From NCBI RefSeq assembly GCF_001598235.1, contig NZ_BCYO01000003.1, positions 1 through 64,000 on the forward strand: a stretch of DNA of 64,000 bases, written 5' to 3'. Source of the stretch: Polaromonas jejuensis NBRC 106434. GTDB lineage: Bacteria; Pseudomonadota; Gammaproteobacteria; Burkholderiales; Burkholderiaceae_C. Each line of letters opens with the position of its first letter. Within the stretch, counting starts at the first letter, position 1. Shown here piece by piece: positions 39,390-48,032 of this stretch. Under the pieces are notes generated by a model. The model searched no databases and was not told the DNA's origin. It worked only from the letters and a program-made list of their open reading frames with translations. The translations under genes and the position numbers were made by a program.

Positions 39390-40340
39390 ATGGAACTGCG
39401 GCATCTGCGTTATTTCGTCGGCGTGGCCGAACTCGGCAGTGTCAGCCGGGCCGCTGAAAAGCTGTTCATTGCCCAGCCGGCGCTGTCGGCCCAAATCCGC
39501 CAGCTGGAAGAAGAGCTGGGGGTCAGCCTGTTTGTGCGCCTGCCGCGCGGCGTCCGGCTGACGCAGGCTGGCGAGTCCTTCCTGGTAGACGCGCGGGCGA
39601 TTCTGGCGCGCGCGCAGCAGGCGACGATACGGGCGCGGGAGCGGCAGTCGGGCCAGCGCGCGACCTTGCGGCTGGGGCTTGTGCCCTCGACCACGCATTC
39701 GGTGTTACCGGGCCTGTTGCAGCGGGTGCGGGACTCGGGCCTGGCTGCCAACATCGAGGCGCGCGAGATGATCACCTCGCGCCAGCTGCAGGCCTTGCGC
39801 AATGACGAGATTGATCTGGGCTTCGCCCGCCCCGGCGAGGGCAGCACGCCGGCGGAAACGGTCGCTGCCATTGACGACCCCTACTGCCTGGTCCTGCCCG
39901 AGGGCAACCCGCTGGCCGCCGGCCAGGGGCCGCTGTCCCTGAAGCGGGCCGCGCATGAGCATTTTGTGAGCTTTTCGCGCTACCAGGAGGCCGACTACTT
40001 CGACCGCACCGCCGCCCTGTGCCTGGAGGCCGGCTTCACGCCCGACATCCGCCATGAGGCCGGCCAGTTCGTGAATGTGCTGGCGCTGGTGGCCTGCGGT
40101 CTCGGCGTGGCCATTGTGCCGGCCTCGTTTGCCACCCTGCCGTTTGGCCGGGTGGTGTTCCGGCGGCTGCAGGCGTCGCGCTCCAAAAGCCAGCTGGTCA
40201 TCCTGCGCGCACAGCGGCAGCTGCAGGACGACTGGTCTTCACAGATGACCCAGCTGGCCGTAGCCGAGCTTGACAGCCTGGCGGACAGGCTTGCCGCCGG
40301 ACTCGATGGCACGGACCGCGGTGTTTTGCCACCGGGCTGA
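39390..40340 (+). CDS. LysR-family transcriptional regulator
   Basis: A 316-residue LysR protein. MELRHLRYFVGVAELGSVSR begins a canonical DNA-binding domain with helix-turn-helix AAEKLFIAQPALSAQIRQLEEELG, and an aromatic-acid-type effector domain follows. It lies divergent to the alcohol dehydrogenase - hypothetical - TctC-type unit, with a 125-base gap, and is the expected regulator of that unit. Confidence 0.92.
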   Translation: MELRHLRYFVGVAELGSVSRAAEKLFIAQPALSAQIRQLEEELGVSLFVRLPRGVRLTQAGESFLVDARAILARAQQATIRARERQSGQRATLRLGLVPSTTHSVLPGLLQRVRDSGLAANIEAREMITSRQLQALRNDEIDLGFARPGEGSTPAETVAAIDDPYCLVLPEGNPLAAGQGPLSLKRAAHEHFVSFSRYQEADYFDRTAALCLEAGFTPDIRHEAGQFVNVLALVACGLGVAIVPASFATLPFGRVVFRRLQASRSKSQLVILRAQRQLQDDWSSQMTQLAVAELDSLADRLAAGLDGTDRGVLPPG

Positions 40341-40375
40341 CAAATACGCAGGGGATCGGCATCCAGGCGATGCCG

Positions 40376-41263
40376 TCAGCGCACGGCACGCCAGCTTTTG
40401 GCGTTGTCGGCCAGCCAGCGCGCGGCCAGTGCCTGGCCCTGGGCTTCGGGCGCGCTGTGCGCTTCCTGGTCGGGGTGGAAGTCGCGCCGCAGGTAGGCGA
40501 GCAGCGGCCCGGTGCAGCGCCAGACCATGCCGTCCTTGCCCCAGAAGAATTTCAGTGCGCTCCACCAGGTGCCGGGCTTGAAGGCGCTGCCGTCATGCCA
40601 CAGGTTGAGCACGGTCTGGCGGCCGGCGTCCAGGATGAACAGCAGCAGCGCATAAAAATACCAGCGAATGCGCCAGGCGTAATTGCCGCCCAGCGCGGTG
40701 TACAAATCAAACGCCACGGCGCGGTGTTCGGTTTCTTCGGCTGCGTGCCAGCGCCATAGCGTTGCCATTTTGGGATCGGCGTTGGCAAACCAGCGTTCGT
40801 AGCGCAGCGTGCCGTCGGCAAACACGGCGGTGCAGTGCTCATAGGCGGCGGTGACGGCCAGCCAGTGCCGCGGGTGTATGCCCCGCTTTCTGCCGAAATC
40901 GATGCGCCGGCTGGCCCAGTGCTGCCAGCGGTTGACCAGGCCCTGCTTTTCCAGGTGCGCGTTGTACAGGATGTGCACATGGCGGTGCGTGGCTTCCTGG
41001 CCAATGAACTGGGTCGCGGCTTCGCGCAGCTTCGCATTCTCGGGGCTTTCGGGCAGCAGCTTCAGGCCGTCGCGCACCGAATCAATGAAGGACTGCTCGC
41101 CGACCGGAAAACTCATGGACAGCGCGTTGTAGTACTGGCTTAAAAAAGCGTCGCCGCCGTGCCAGTGGCGCGCAAAACCCTGGCTCAGGTCCACCTGCAG
41201 CTTGCGCACGGTGAGGCCGCTGGCATGCGCCAGGGTGGCAGAAGGGCTGGGACTGTGTTGCAT
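40376..41263 (-). CDS. metal-dependent hydrolase of the PF10118 type
   Basis: A 295-residue protein with FIGQEATHRHVHILYNAHLE and AAEETEHRAVAFDLYTALGG, the His/Glu-rich helices of the predicted metal-dependent hydrolase family (ferritin-like helical fold). The later helices are hydrophobic (IRWYFYALLLFILDAG), so it may be membrane-associated. The ATG at 41263 (MQHSPSPSATLAH) is preferred to one at 41332, as the extra 23 residues look like untranslated leader. Function unknown. Confidence 0.82.
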   Translation of the reverse strand: MQHSPSPSATLAHASGLTVRKLQVDLSQGFARHWHGGDAFLSQYYNALSMSFPVGEQSFIDSVRDGLKLLPESPENAKLREAATQFIGQEATHRHVHILYNAHLEKQGLVNRWQHWASRRIDFGRKRGIHPRHWLAVTAAYEHCTAVFADGTLRYERWFANADPKMATLWRWHAAEETEHRAVAFDLYTALGGNYAWRIRWYFYALLLFILDAGRQTVLNLWHDGSAFKPGTWWSALKFFWGKDGMVWRCTGPLLAYLRRDFHPDQEAHSAPEAQGQALAARWLADNAKSWRAVR

Positions 41264-41350
41264 GGTTGTCGCTGCTGGGTACACCGGAGTTTGAGGACCC
41301 ACTGGTGCGCGTTGAATTGGCCTGTAGCCCAATCAACATGGGCGAAAGTT

Positions 41351-41367
41351 GCTATTAAATAGATAGC
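41351..41367. repeat. dispersed GCTAT-N7-ATAGC palindrome
   Basis: GCTATTAAATAGATAGC lies just before the end of the AhpD-like gene (minus strand) and after the hydrolase promoter region. Perfect 5-base arms; same form as the copies at 36313 and 45401. Confidence 0.75.
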
Positions 41368-41368
41368 A

Positions 41369-41968
41369 TCAAGAGGGCTTGGCGGGTTTGGGAACGCGTC
41401 CCATCAGGTAGAACTCGGGATTGGGCTGCATGTTGCTGAAGCTGGCCATGCGGTTCGAGAGGCCAAAAAACGCGGTAATGGCCGCAATGTCCCAGGCGTC
41501 TTCATCGTCAAAGCCGTGCGCGTACAGGGCCTCAAAGTCGGCGTCTTCAATCTGGTCGGACTGCTGGCAGACCTTCATCGCGAAGTCGAGCATGGCGCGC
41601 TGGCGCGGCGTGATGTCGGCCTTGCGGTAATTCACAGCCACCTGGTCGGCCACCAGCGGCTTCTTTTCGTAAATGCGCAGGATCGCGCCATGCGCCACCA
41701 CGCAGTACAGGCACTTGTTGGCCGCGCTGGTGGTGGTGACTATCATTTCGCGCTCGCCCTTGGTGAGGGACCCGTTGGGGTTGGAGCCCGCTTCCTTGAG
41801 CATCAGCGCATCGTGGTAGGCGAAGAAGGCGCGCCACTCGGCCGGCCGGCGCGCCAGCGCCAGAAACACATTCGGCACAAAGCCGGCCTTTTCCTGCACC
41901 TCCAGCACCTTGGCCTTGATGTCATCGGGCAAATCCTTGAGTTCGGGGGCGGGGTAGCGTGCGCGCAT
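41369..41968 (-). CDS. peroxidase-related (AhpD/CMD-family) protein
   Basis: A 199-residue member of the carboxymuconolactone decarboxylase/AhpD superfamily. The redox motif NKCLYCVVAHGAILRIY has CxxC and the following His of AhpD-type enzymes. FVPNVFLALARRP and the C-terminal NMQPNPEFYLMGR are typical of the peroxidase-related subgroup of about 190 residues. It probably protects against hydroperoxides. It lies downstream of catalase on the same strand, beyond that gene's terminator. Confidence 0.88.
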   Translation of the reverse strand: MRARYPAPELKDLPDDIKAKVLEVQEKAGFVPNVFLALARRPAEWRAFFAYHDALMLKEAGSNPNGSLTKGEREMIVTTTSAANKCLYCVVAHGAILRIYEKKPLVADQVAVNYRKADITPRQRAMLDFAMKVCQQSDQIEDADFEALYAHGFDDEDAWDIAAITAFFGLSNRMASFSNMQPNPEFYLMGRVPKPAKPS

Positions 41969-42034
41969 GGTCTTGTCTCCTTCTCTTTGGGTGAGTGATG
42001 CTTGCAGGCAATGATACGTTCAGGTGCGGGCCAT

Positions 42035-42064
42035 AAAAAAGCGCATGGCCGTGAAACCATGCGC
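42035..42064 (-). terminator. rho-independent terminator of the catalase gene
   Basis: On the minus strand GCGCATGG pairs with CCATGCGC (42064-42057 with 42048-42041), 8-base loop, followed by TTTTTT. A textbook terminator about 55 bases after the catalase stop. Confidence 0.9.
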
Positions 42065-42117
42065 TTGTGTCAGTGGCTGGCCGTCTTGCGTCAGGCCAGC
42101 CATGGAGTTGCCGCGGC

Positions 42118-43551
42118 TCAGGCCAGTTTGGCCAGTGCCCTGGCCACGCCGGCGCCATAGGCCGGATCGGCCTTGGTGCAGTTGGCGATGTGGCGCTCCT
42201 GTATCACCTTGGAGGCGCCGCCGACGGAGCGGGCGGTGTTGTCAAACAGCACCTGTTGCTGCGCCGGCGTCATCAGGCGGAACAGCTTGCCCGGCTGCGA
42301 GTAGTAGTCGTCATCCACGCGGTGGTTCCAGTGGTCGGCCGCGCCTTCAATCGACAGCGGCGGCTCTGCAAAGTCGGGCTGCTCTTGCAATGCGCCCTTG
42401 CTGTTGGGCTCGTAGCCGATCTCCGCGCCATTGTTGTTGTCCACGCGCATGCTGCCGTCGCGGTGGTAGCTGTGGAAGGGGCACTTGGGTGCATTGACCG
42501 GAATCTGGTGGTGGTTCACACCCAGCCGGTAGCGCTGCGCATCGCCATAGCTGAACAGGCGCGACTGCAGCATCTTGTCGGGCGAGAAGCTGATGCCCGG
42601 CACCACATTGGCCGGTGAGAAGGCCAGCTGCTCGATTTCGGCGAAGTAGTTTTCGGGGTTGCGGTTGAGCTCCAGCACGCCGACGTCGATCAGCGGGTAG
42701 TCCTTGTGCGGCCAGACCTTGGTCAGGTCGAAGGGGTTCAGGTGGTAGGTGGCAGCGTCTTTTTCGGGCATGACCTGGATCTTCAGATTCCAGCGCGGGA
42801 AGTCCTTGTTGTCGATCGCGTTCAGCAAATCGGCCTGCGCGCTTTCACGGTCGCGGCCCACCAGTTCGGCGGCTTCGGCGTCGGTCAGGTTCTGGATGCC
42901 TTGCTGCGTGACGAGGTGGAACTTGACCCAGAAGCGTTCATTCTTTGCATTGATGAAGCTGAAGGTATGGCTGCCAAAACCGTGCATGTGGCGGTAGGAC
43001 CTGGGAATGCCGCGATCGCTCATCACGATGGTGACCTGGTGCAGCGCTTCGGGCAGCAGGGTCCAGAAATCCCAGTTGTTTTCGGCGCTGCGCAGGTTGG
43101 TGCGCGGGTCGCGCTTCACGGCGCGGTTGAGGTCGGGAAACTTCAGCGGGTCGCGCAGGAAGAACACCGGCGTGTTGTTGCCGACCAGATCCCAGTTGCC
43201 CTCTTCGGTGTAGAACTTGACGGCAAAGCCGCGGATGTCGCGCTCGGCATCGGCCGCTCCCCGCTCACCGGCGACGGTGGAGAAGCGAATTGCCAGTTCC
43301 GTCTTTTGGCCGATGGCGGAAAAGATTTTGGCCTTGGTGTAGCGGGTGATGTCGTGCGTCACGGTAAAGCTGCCGAAGGCGCCCGAGCCCTTGGCATGCA
43401 TGCGCCGCTCGGGAATCACCTCGCGGGCAAAGTGGGCCAGCTTTTCCAGGTGCCAGACATCCTGCAACAGCACGGGTCCGCGCGGGCCTGCGGTTTGCGT
43501 GTTCTGGTTGTCAACGACAGGGGCGCCGGCGGCGGTGGTTAATTTGCTCAT
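42118..43551 (-). CDS. monofunctional heme catalase, small-subunit clade
   Basis: A 477-residue catalase degrading hydrogen peroxide. The active-site His block is near RVVHAKGSG-type residues ([14 protein letters not shown]), with [27 protein letters not shown] next to it. The heme-ligand Tyr is in [14 protein letters not shown], and VNHHQIPVN follows. Length fits clade 3 (about 480-500). The ATG at 43551 ([12 protein letters not shown]) is taken over an ATG at 43575. It is monocistronic, with a strong terminator. Confidence 0.95.
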   Translation of the reverse strand: MSKLTTAAGAPVVDNQNTQTAGPRGPVLLQDVWHLEKLAHFAREVIPERRMHAKGSGAFGSFTVTHDITRYTKAKIFSAIGQKTELAIRFSTVAGERGAADAERDIRGFAVKFYTEEGNWDLVGNNTPVFFLRDPLKFPDLNRAVKRDPRTNLRSAENNWDFWTLLPEALHQVTIVMSDRGIPRSYRHMHGFGSHTFSFINAKNERFWVKFHLVTQQGIQNLTDAEAAELVGRDRESAQADLLNAIDNKDFPRWNLKIQVMPEKDAATYHLNPFDLTKVWPHKDYPLIDVGVLELNRNPENYFAEIEQLAFSPANVVPGISFSPDKMLQSRLFSYGDAQRYRLGVNHHQIPVNAPKCPFHSYHRDGSMRVDNNNGAEIGYEPNSKGALQEQPDFAEPPLSIEGAADHWNHRVDDDYYSQPGKLFRLMTPAQQQVLFDNTARSVGGASKVIQERHIANCTKADPAYGAGVARALAKLA

Positions 43552-43631
43552 GGCTGCTTTCCTTTTCTGCTTCAAAGTGGCGGGGCTGAATTTCCGTCTT
43601 CCGGTTCCGCTGGGATCACCGGATCTTCATC

Positions 43632-43648
43632 AATAGATATAAGCTATT
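43632..43648. repeat. dispersed palindrome variant
   Basis: AATAG (43632-43636) and CTATT (43644-43648) flank a 7-base A/T centre, upstream of the catalase gene. It has the same arms as the GCTAT repeats, in inverted order. Confidence 0.5.
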
Positions 43649-43819
43649 AATTTATGTTTTATTGTGGCTGTTGACTATTGGAAGCGCAATAGCGTGTCCA
43701 TAGTAATTATTCAAAGCGCCGATAGGCAAGCCCTGTTGCCGCCTGAAGTCTTTCCCGAACGGGTGGCACCGGCATGAGCGTGCCCGCTATGCTGGCGGCT
43801 TTGATTCAGGAGCGCGCAC

Positions 43820-44197
43820 ATGGATTCCCAGTTCGAAAAAGGTTTGGCCACCCGCAAGCAGGTGATGGGCGAAGACTTTGTGGCCAAGGCCTTTGCCGGC
43901 GCCACCGATTTCACCCGGCCGATGCAGGAGCACATCACGGCCAAGGCCTGGGGCGATGTCTGGCAGCGTCCCGGCCTGGACCTCAAGACCCGCAGCCTCG
44001 TCACGGTCGCCATGCTGACGGCGCTGGGCAGGCAACATGAGCTCAAAGGCCATGTGCGTGGCGCGCTGAACAACGGCGCCACGCCAGAGGAAATTCAGGA
44101 GCTTCTGTTGCACGCCGCCGTGTATTGCGGCGTGCCGAGCGCGGTCGAGGCGTTTCGCAGCGCGGCCGACGTGATTGACGCGCCTGGAAAACCCTGA
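43820..44197 (+). CDS. carboxymuconolactone decarboxylase family protein, PcaC-like
   Basis: A 125-residue protein with the full PcaC pattern: RPGLDLKTRSLVTVAMLTALG, HELKGHVRGALNNGATPEEI and LLLHAAVYCGVPSAVEAF. True PcaC (about 130 residues) decarboxylates 4-carboxymuconolactone in protocatechuate ortho-cleavage. Phthalate genes 5 kb away feed protocatechuate, so PcaC function is attractive. No pcaGH or pcaB lies in the window, and many family members are unrelated, so I keep the gene symbol open. CAGGAG precedes the ATG. Confidence 0.75.
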   Translation: MDSQFEKGLATRKQVMGEDFVAKAFAGATDFTRPMQEHITAKAWGDVWQRPGLDLKTRSLVTVAMLTALGRQHELKGHVRGALNNGATPEEIQELLLHAAVYCGVPSAVEAFRSAADVIDAPGKP

Positions 44198-44255
44198 ACG
44201 TCAAGTATTGTTCAAGGGTTTTGAGGCTGCGGCGGCTCCAGGCTATGCGCAAGCA

Positions 44256-44272
44256 GCTATTAAAAACGTAGC
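44256..44272. repeat. dispersed palindrome, one-mismatch copy
   Basis: GCTAT (44256-44260) and GTAGC (44268-44272) flank a 7-base A-rich centre, in the gap between convergent PcaC-like and SLAC1-type genes. Confidence 0.55.
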
Positions 44273-44322
44273 AAGCTTGCCATCTGCAGGGGGCGCTCGG
44301 ATTCGCCGATCACAGGGGCTGC

Positions 44323-45336
44323 TCAGGCCAGCGTGAGGGTTTTCAGTTCGCCTTGCGCGATGCCGTGCAGCGTGCGCCAGGCCAGGCCCAGCACCAACAG
44401 GGTGGTGAAGGCCAGCAGCATCAGCGCCAGGATGTGGGCAAAGGCCGCGCCCAGGTGCGTTGCGTAGGTCAGCGCGGCAATCGAGGCGGCGGCCATCGGA
44501 AAGCCCGCCGCCCACCACGACACGCGAAACGGGCAGCAGCCCGGCAAATCGAGCAGCTTGGGAAACAGCACGGCCAGCATGAACAGCGCCAGGTAAAACA
44601 GGCCGCTGGCCAGCAGGTCCATCTGCCCCACCGTGCCCACATAGGCCGAAAAGCCCACGGCAAACGGCGCCAGCAAAATCAGCAGCGAAGGCCGCTGCGC
44701 TGCGGGCATGGGTTCTTCAAGCAGCAGGCGCGCAAAGATCAGGGCGAACAGCGGCAGCGTGAAGAACAGGCCCACCGCCAGCGAAAACAAAGCCACCTCG
44801 TACAGACCGGGCCAACCCAGCAAGTTGCCGGTAATCGGGATGTCCAGCGTGCCGACCACCGGCACGATCCAGGCCGGCGTGGCATGTGCGAGTTGCTGGC
44901 GCACGCTCATCCAGCGCTTGACCATCCACCAGGCAAACAGCACCATCAGCAGCGCGCCCAGCACCCACAGGGCGCCTGCCAGCGGCCGCGCATAAGGCAG
45001 CAGCACGGCCGGCAACAGCAGCAGCGAGATGATGAAAGTGGCGAAGAAGTTGGCCGCCACGGGGTGCACGAACTCGGCATGCACGGCGGCCGGCGCGCGC
45101 ACCAGCTTCATGCCGTAGGCCGCGCACAGCACGAGAAAGACCAGCACGGCGGCCCCGCCTATGGTTTCTGATATCAGCGTCGGGAGGCTGTAGGCAGCGG
45201 CGGCGATGCGCCAGGCCAGGCACAGGGCGCTCAAGCTCATGACAGCGCCGAACAGGCTGACCGGCAGATGGTGCAGGGCGCTGTCGGGTGCAGCGTTGCG
45301 GGTGTCGGCGGAGGGATGGGCCGCGGTCGTGTTCAT
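44323..45336 (-). CDS. SLAC1/TehA-family anion channel or transporter
   Basis: A 337-residue polytopic membrane protein with about ten helices. Helix pattern and segments such as HPVAANFFATFIISLLLLPAV and GNLLGWPGLYEVALFSLAVGLF fit the voltage-dependent anion channel/TehA (TDT) family of tellurite-resistance and dicarboxylate proteins. Its role here is unknown. It is followed upstream by a PAS-LuxR gene on the same strand. Confidence 0.8.
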   Translation of the reverse strand: MNTTAAHPSADTRNAAPDSALHHLPVSLFGAVMSLSALCLAWRIAAAAYSLPTLISETIGGAAVLVFLVLCAAYGMKLVRAPAAVHAEFVHPVAANFFATFIISLLLLPAVLLPYARPLAGALWVLGALLMVLFAWWMVKRWMSVRQQLAHATPAWIVPVVGTLDIPITGNLLGWPGLYEVALFSLAVGLFFTLPLFALIFARLLLEEPMPAAQRPSLLILLAPFAVGFSAYVGTVGQMDLLASGLFYLALFMLAVLFPKLLDLPGCCPFRVSWWAAGFPMAAASIAALTYATHLGAAFAHILALMLLAFTTLLVLGLAWRTLHGIAQGELKTLTLA

Positions 45337-45400
45337 GGCGCTCCTTTATGAATTTTTCAGGCATTTTAGGGCTATGGCGCCCATGGAACAAGCGCAATAA

Positions 45401-45417
45401 GCTATCAAATAGATAGC
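45401..45417. repeat. dispersed GCTAT-N7-ATAGC palindrome
   Basis: GCTATCAAATAGATAGC with perfect 5-base arms, in the 90-base gap between the SLAC1-type and PAS-LuxR genes. Confidence 0.75.
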
Positions 45418-45426
45418 GAAATGGGT

Positions 45427-45981
45427 TCAGCCGGCCATCAGTTTCTGCACCAGGTCGGCCGTGGTCGAGGCCTTGTATTTGCGCATCAGGCGCGCCCGGT
45501 AAATCTCCACGGTGCGGTGGCTGATGACGAGGGCGCGGCCGATTTCCTTGGACGTCAGACCACGCATCAGATGGGCGGCCACTTCGCGCTCGCGGGCGGT
45601 CAGCTCGGCCGTCACCGGCCGGCTGGCGCTCAGGTCTTCAAAGGTCCAGATGCCGGCCTCATGCGGCACGGCTCGGTTCAGGGCGCGCCCGGTGACATGG
45701 CACCAGAAGGTTTCGTCCTTGTTGCGTCCATCCACGCGCTTCATGATGCGGTTGTCCGAATACATGCCGGTGGCGTTGAGGATGGGCAGCATGCGGGCGC
45801 CTATGCGCTCGTATTCATCGACGCTGGGATAGAGAATCAGGAAGGATTGCCCCATGAGTCGCTCACGGCTGGTGCCAAACATGTCGCAGACATGCTGGTT
45901 GCAGTCCACAATGGAGCGGTTGCGGGATAGCACCAGTCCTACCGGCGCGAGGTCGAAAGCGAGCTGGTAATTCACGTCCAT
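45427..45981 (-). CDS. PAS-LuxR transcriptional regulator
   Basis: A 184-residue regulator. An N-terminal PAS domain (residues 5-110; FDLAPVGLVLSRNRSIVDCN, then SFLILYPSVDEYERIG) is followed by a LuxR/FixJ-type helix-turn-helix (residues 120-184; LTAREREVAAHLMRGLTSKEIG). No receiver domain, so it should sense a ligand or redox state directly. It is divergent from the CoA-transferase genes, with a strong palindrome between them; regulation of those genes is the obvious inference. Confidence 0.9.
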   Translation of the reverse strand: MDVNYQLAFDLAPVGLVLSRNRSIVDCNQHVCDMFGTSRERLMGQSFLILYPSVDEYERIGARMLPILNATGMYSDNRIMKRVDGRNKDETFWCHVTGRALNRAVPHEAGIWTFEDLSASRPVTAELTAREREVAAHLMRGLTSKEIGRALVISHRTVEIYRARLMRKYKASTTADLVQKLMAG

Positions 45982-46002
45982 GGGGCTAACCTTTACGAAA
46001 AA

Positions 46003-46022
46003 CTACGTACTGAGATACGTAG
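46003..46022. promoter_or_regulatory. palindromic operator candidate before the CoA-transferase genes
   Basis: CTACGTA (46003-46009) and TACGTAG (46016-46022) are a perfect inverted repeat with a 6-base spacer. Weaker ACGA/CGT symmetry extends outside. It lies in the gap between the PAS-LuxR start and the CoA-transferase start, the right place for a dimeric LuxR-type regulator. Confidence 0.65.
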
Positions 46023-46089
46023 TATCGTAACCAACTCTCGGCCTTATTGGTCGTTTGCAAGCGCAGTTGATGTTTACCAGGAGACATTT

Positions 46090-46797
46090 GTGAACAAACT
46101 TTATCTTTCCGCGGAAGAGGCGCTCAAGGGCGTCGTCAAGGACGGTCAATTATTGGCCGTGGGTGGCTTTGGATTGTGCGGCATTCCCGAGGCCTTGATC
46201 GACGCCTTGAAGGGCAGCCAGGTCAAGGGCCTGACGGTGATCTCCAACAATGCCGGCGTTGACGGTTTTGGCCTGGGCAAGCTGCTGCAAACGCGGCAGA
46301 TCAAGAAGATGATCTCCAGCTACGTGGGCGAGAACAAGGAGTTCGAGCGCCAGTACCTCGCAGGCGAGCTGGAACTTGAATTCACGCCGCAGGGCACGCT
46401 GGCTGAAAAGCTGCGCGCGGGCGGCGCCGGCATCCCGGCCTTCTTCACCAAGACCGGTGTGGGCACGCAGGTGGCCGAAGGCAAGGAGCTGCGCGAGTTT
46501 GACGGCGAGACCTATGTGATGGAGCGGGCGCTGGTGCCTGACGTGGCGCTGGTCAAGGCGCATGTGGCCGACAAGTCGGGCAACCTGCAGTTCCGCCTGA
46601 CGGCGCGCAACTTCAATCCGGCGGCCGCCATGGCCGGCAGGGTCTGCATTGTGGAAGTCGAGCATGTGGTGGAGACGGGTGAACTTGAGCCCGACTCGAT
46701 TCACTTGCCAGGCATTTATGTGCACCGCATCGTGCACAACCCGAATCCCGAAAAGCGCATCGAGAAACGAACCGTCACCGAGAAAGCAGGAGCGTAA
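46090..46797 (+). CDS. scoA: 3-oxoacid CoA-transferase subunit A
   Basis: A 235-residue alpha subunit. VGGFGLCGIPEALIDALK is the N-terminal CoA-binding region, and the later HVADKSGNLQFRLTARNFNP and LPGIYVHRIV fit succinyl-CoA:3-ketoacid (SCOT) subunits. The start is GTG at 46090 with CAGGAG in front. Acetoacetate and 3-oxoadipate are both possible substrates; a 3-oxoadipate role would connect with the phthalate/protocatechuate route (inference). Subunit B starts 3 bases after this stop. Confidence 0.9.
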   Translation: MNKLYLSAEEALKGVVKDGQLLAVGGFGLCGIPEALIDALKGSQVKGLTVISNNAGVDGFGLGKLLQTRQIKKMISSYVGENKEFERQYLAGELELEFTPQGTLAEKLRAGGAGIPAFFTKTGVGTQVAEGKELREFDGETYVMERALVPDVALVKAHVADKSGNLQFRLTARNFNPAAAMAGRVCIVEVEHVVETGELEPDSIHLPGIYVHRIVHNPNPEKRIEKRTVTEKAGA

Positions 46798-46800
46798 ATC

Positions 46801-47439
46801 ATGGCATGGACACAAGACCAAATGGCGGCGCGTGCCGCGCAAGAGCTCGAAGACGGCTTTTACGTCAACCTCGGCATAGGCATTCCGACCCTGGTGGCCA
46901 ACTATGTGCCAGCCGACAAGGAAGTCTGGCTGCAGTCGGAAAACGGCATGCTGGGCATTGGCCCGTTTCCCACCGAAGACGAAGTCGATGCCGACCTGAT
47001 CAACGCCGGCAAGCAGACCGTCACCACCATCAAGGGCTCGTCGATCTTCGGCAGCCATGACAGCTTTGCCATGATTCGCGGCGGCAAGATCAACCTGTCC
47101 ATCCTGGGCGCCATGCAGGTGAGCGAACACGGCGACCTGGCCAACTGGATGATTCCGGGCAAGATGGTCAAGGGCATGGGCGGCGCCATGGACCTGGTGG
47201 CCGGTGTCAAGCGCGTGATCGTCCTCATGGAGCATGTCGCCAAAAAGAAGGACGGCACCGAAGACCTGAAGATCCTGCCGCGCTGCACGCTGCCGCTGAC
47301 CGGCGTGGGCGTGGTGGACCGCATCATCACCGATCTGGCCGTGATGGACGTGACGCCTCAGGGCCTCAAGGTGGTGGAACTGGCCCCCGGCGTGACGAAA
47401 GAAGCCCTGCAGGCCAAGACGGGCGTCAAGCTCCTCTGA
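46801..47439 (+). CDS. scoB: 3-oxoacid CoA-transferase subunit B
   Basis: A 212-residue beta subunit. The catalytic glutamate lies in [27 protein letters not shown] precedes it and [19 protein letters not shown] follows, all family-typical. It forms the heteromeric CoA-transferase with subunit A. Convergent with the MarR-type gene. Confidence 0.93.
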   Translation: MAWTQDQMAARAAQELEDGFYVNLGIGIPTLVANYVPADKEVWLQSENGMLGIGPFPTEDEVDADLINAGKQTVTTIKGSSIFGSHDSFAMIRGGKINLSILGAMQVSEHGDLANWMIPGKMVKGMGGAMDLVAGVKRVIVLMEHVAKKKDGTEDLKILPRCTLPLTGVGVVDRIITDLAVMDVTPQGLKVVELAPGVTKEALQAKTGVKLL

Positions 47440-47465
47440 CCCTGAAATAGCGGCCGCCGGCCCGT

Positions 47466-48032
47466 TCAGGCCGCGGCTTTGCGGGCGCCGCGCGGTTTCG
47501 CGGTCTTTTCGCTTTTCTTGCGCTCAGCGGCGGCTTTGCGTTTGACCGGTGGGGCCTGCAGCAGCTCGTCCTTGGCCAGGTTCTCTATCATGGCCAGCAG
47601 CACCTTGCGCGTGAGCTTGATCTCTTCGGCTGCAATGCCTTCAATGCTCACGCTGTTGGTTTCTTCCGCCATGGGCACCAGCAGCTTCTTCAGCGCACGC
47701 CCTTCCTCGCTCAGGTAGACGTACACATTTTTCTTGTTGGTGGGCAACTGCTTGCGAACGATGTAGCCAAGGGCCTCCATGGCCTTCATGGCGGAGAAGG
47801 TGGTGGGCTCCATCACGCCGGCGCGCTCGCTGAGTTCCTTTTGCGTGAGGCCGTCCGATTCCCAGAGAATGCGCAGAAATGTCCAGTGGCCGAAGGGCAC
47901 GCCCTGCGATGCCAGGCGTATTTGCAGCGCCTTCTGAAAGGCGCGCGACGCGTCACGGATCAGGTGTGCCAGGCGGTCATTGGGGACGGCCTCGCGCCAG
48001 TGGCGGATGATGTTTTGGGTGTCGTGGGTCAT
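47466..48032 (-). CDS. MarR-family transcriptional regulator of the phthalate locus
   Basis: A 188-residue winged-helix regulator. RLASQGVPFGHWTFLRILWE and LTQKELSERAGVMEPTTFSAM are the MarR helix-turn-helix region, then the wing (QLPTNKKNVYVYLSEEGRAL). A long Lys/Arg/Ala-rich tail ends the protein. The ATG at 48032 overlaps the stop of the dihydrodiol dehydrogenase gene (ATGA), making it the third gene of the minus-strand phthalate unit. It presumably represses the divergent promoters through the palindrome at 50261-50276 until phthalate or a product binds (inference). Confidence 0.88.
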   Translation of the reverse strand: MTHDTQNIIRHWREAVPNDRLAHLIRDASRAFQKALQIRLASQGVPFGHWTFLRILWESDGLTQKELSERAGVMEPTTFSAMKAMEALGYIVRKQLPTNKKNVYVYLSEEGRALKKLLVPMAEETNSVSIEGIAAEEIKLTRKVLLAMIENLAKDELLQAPPVKRKAAAERKKSEKTAKPRGARKAAA

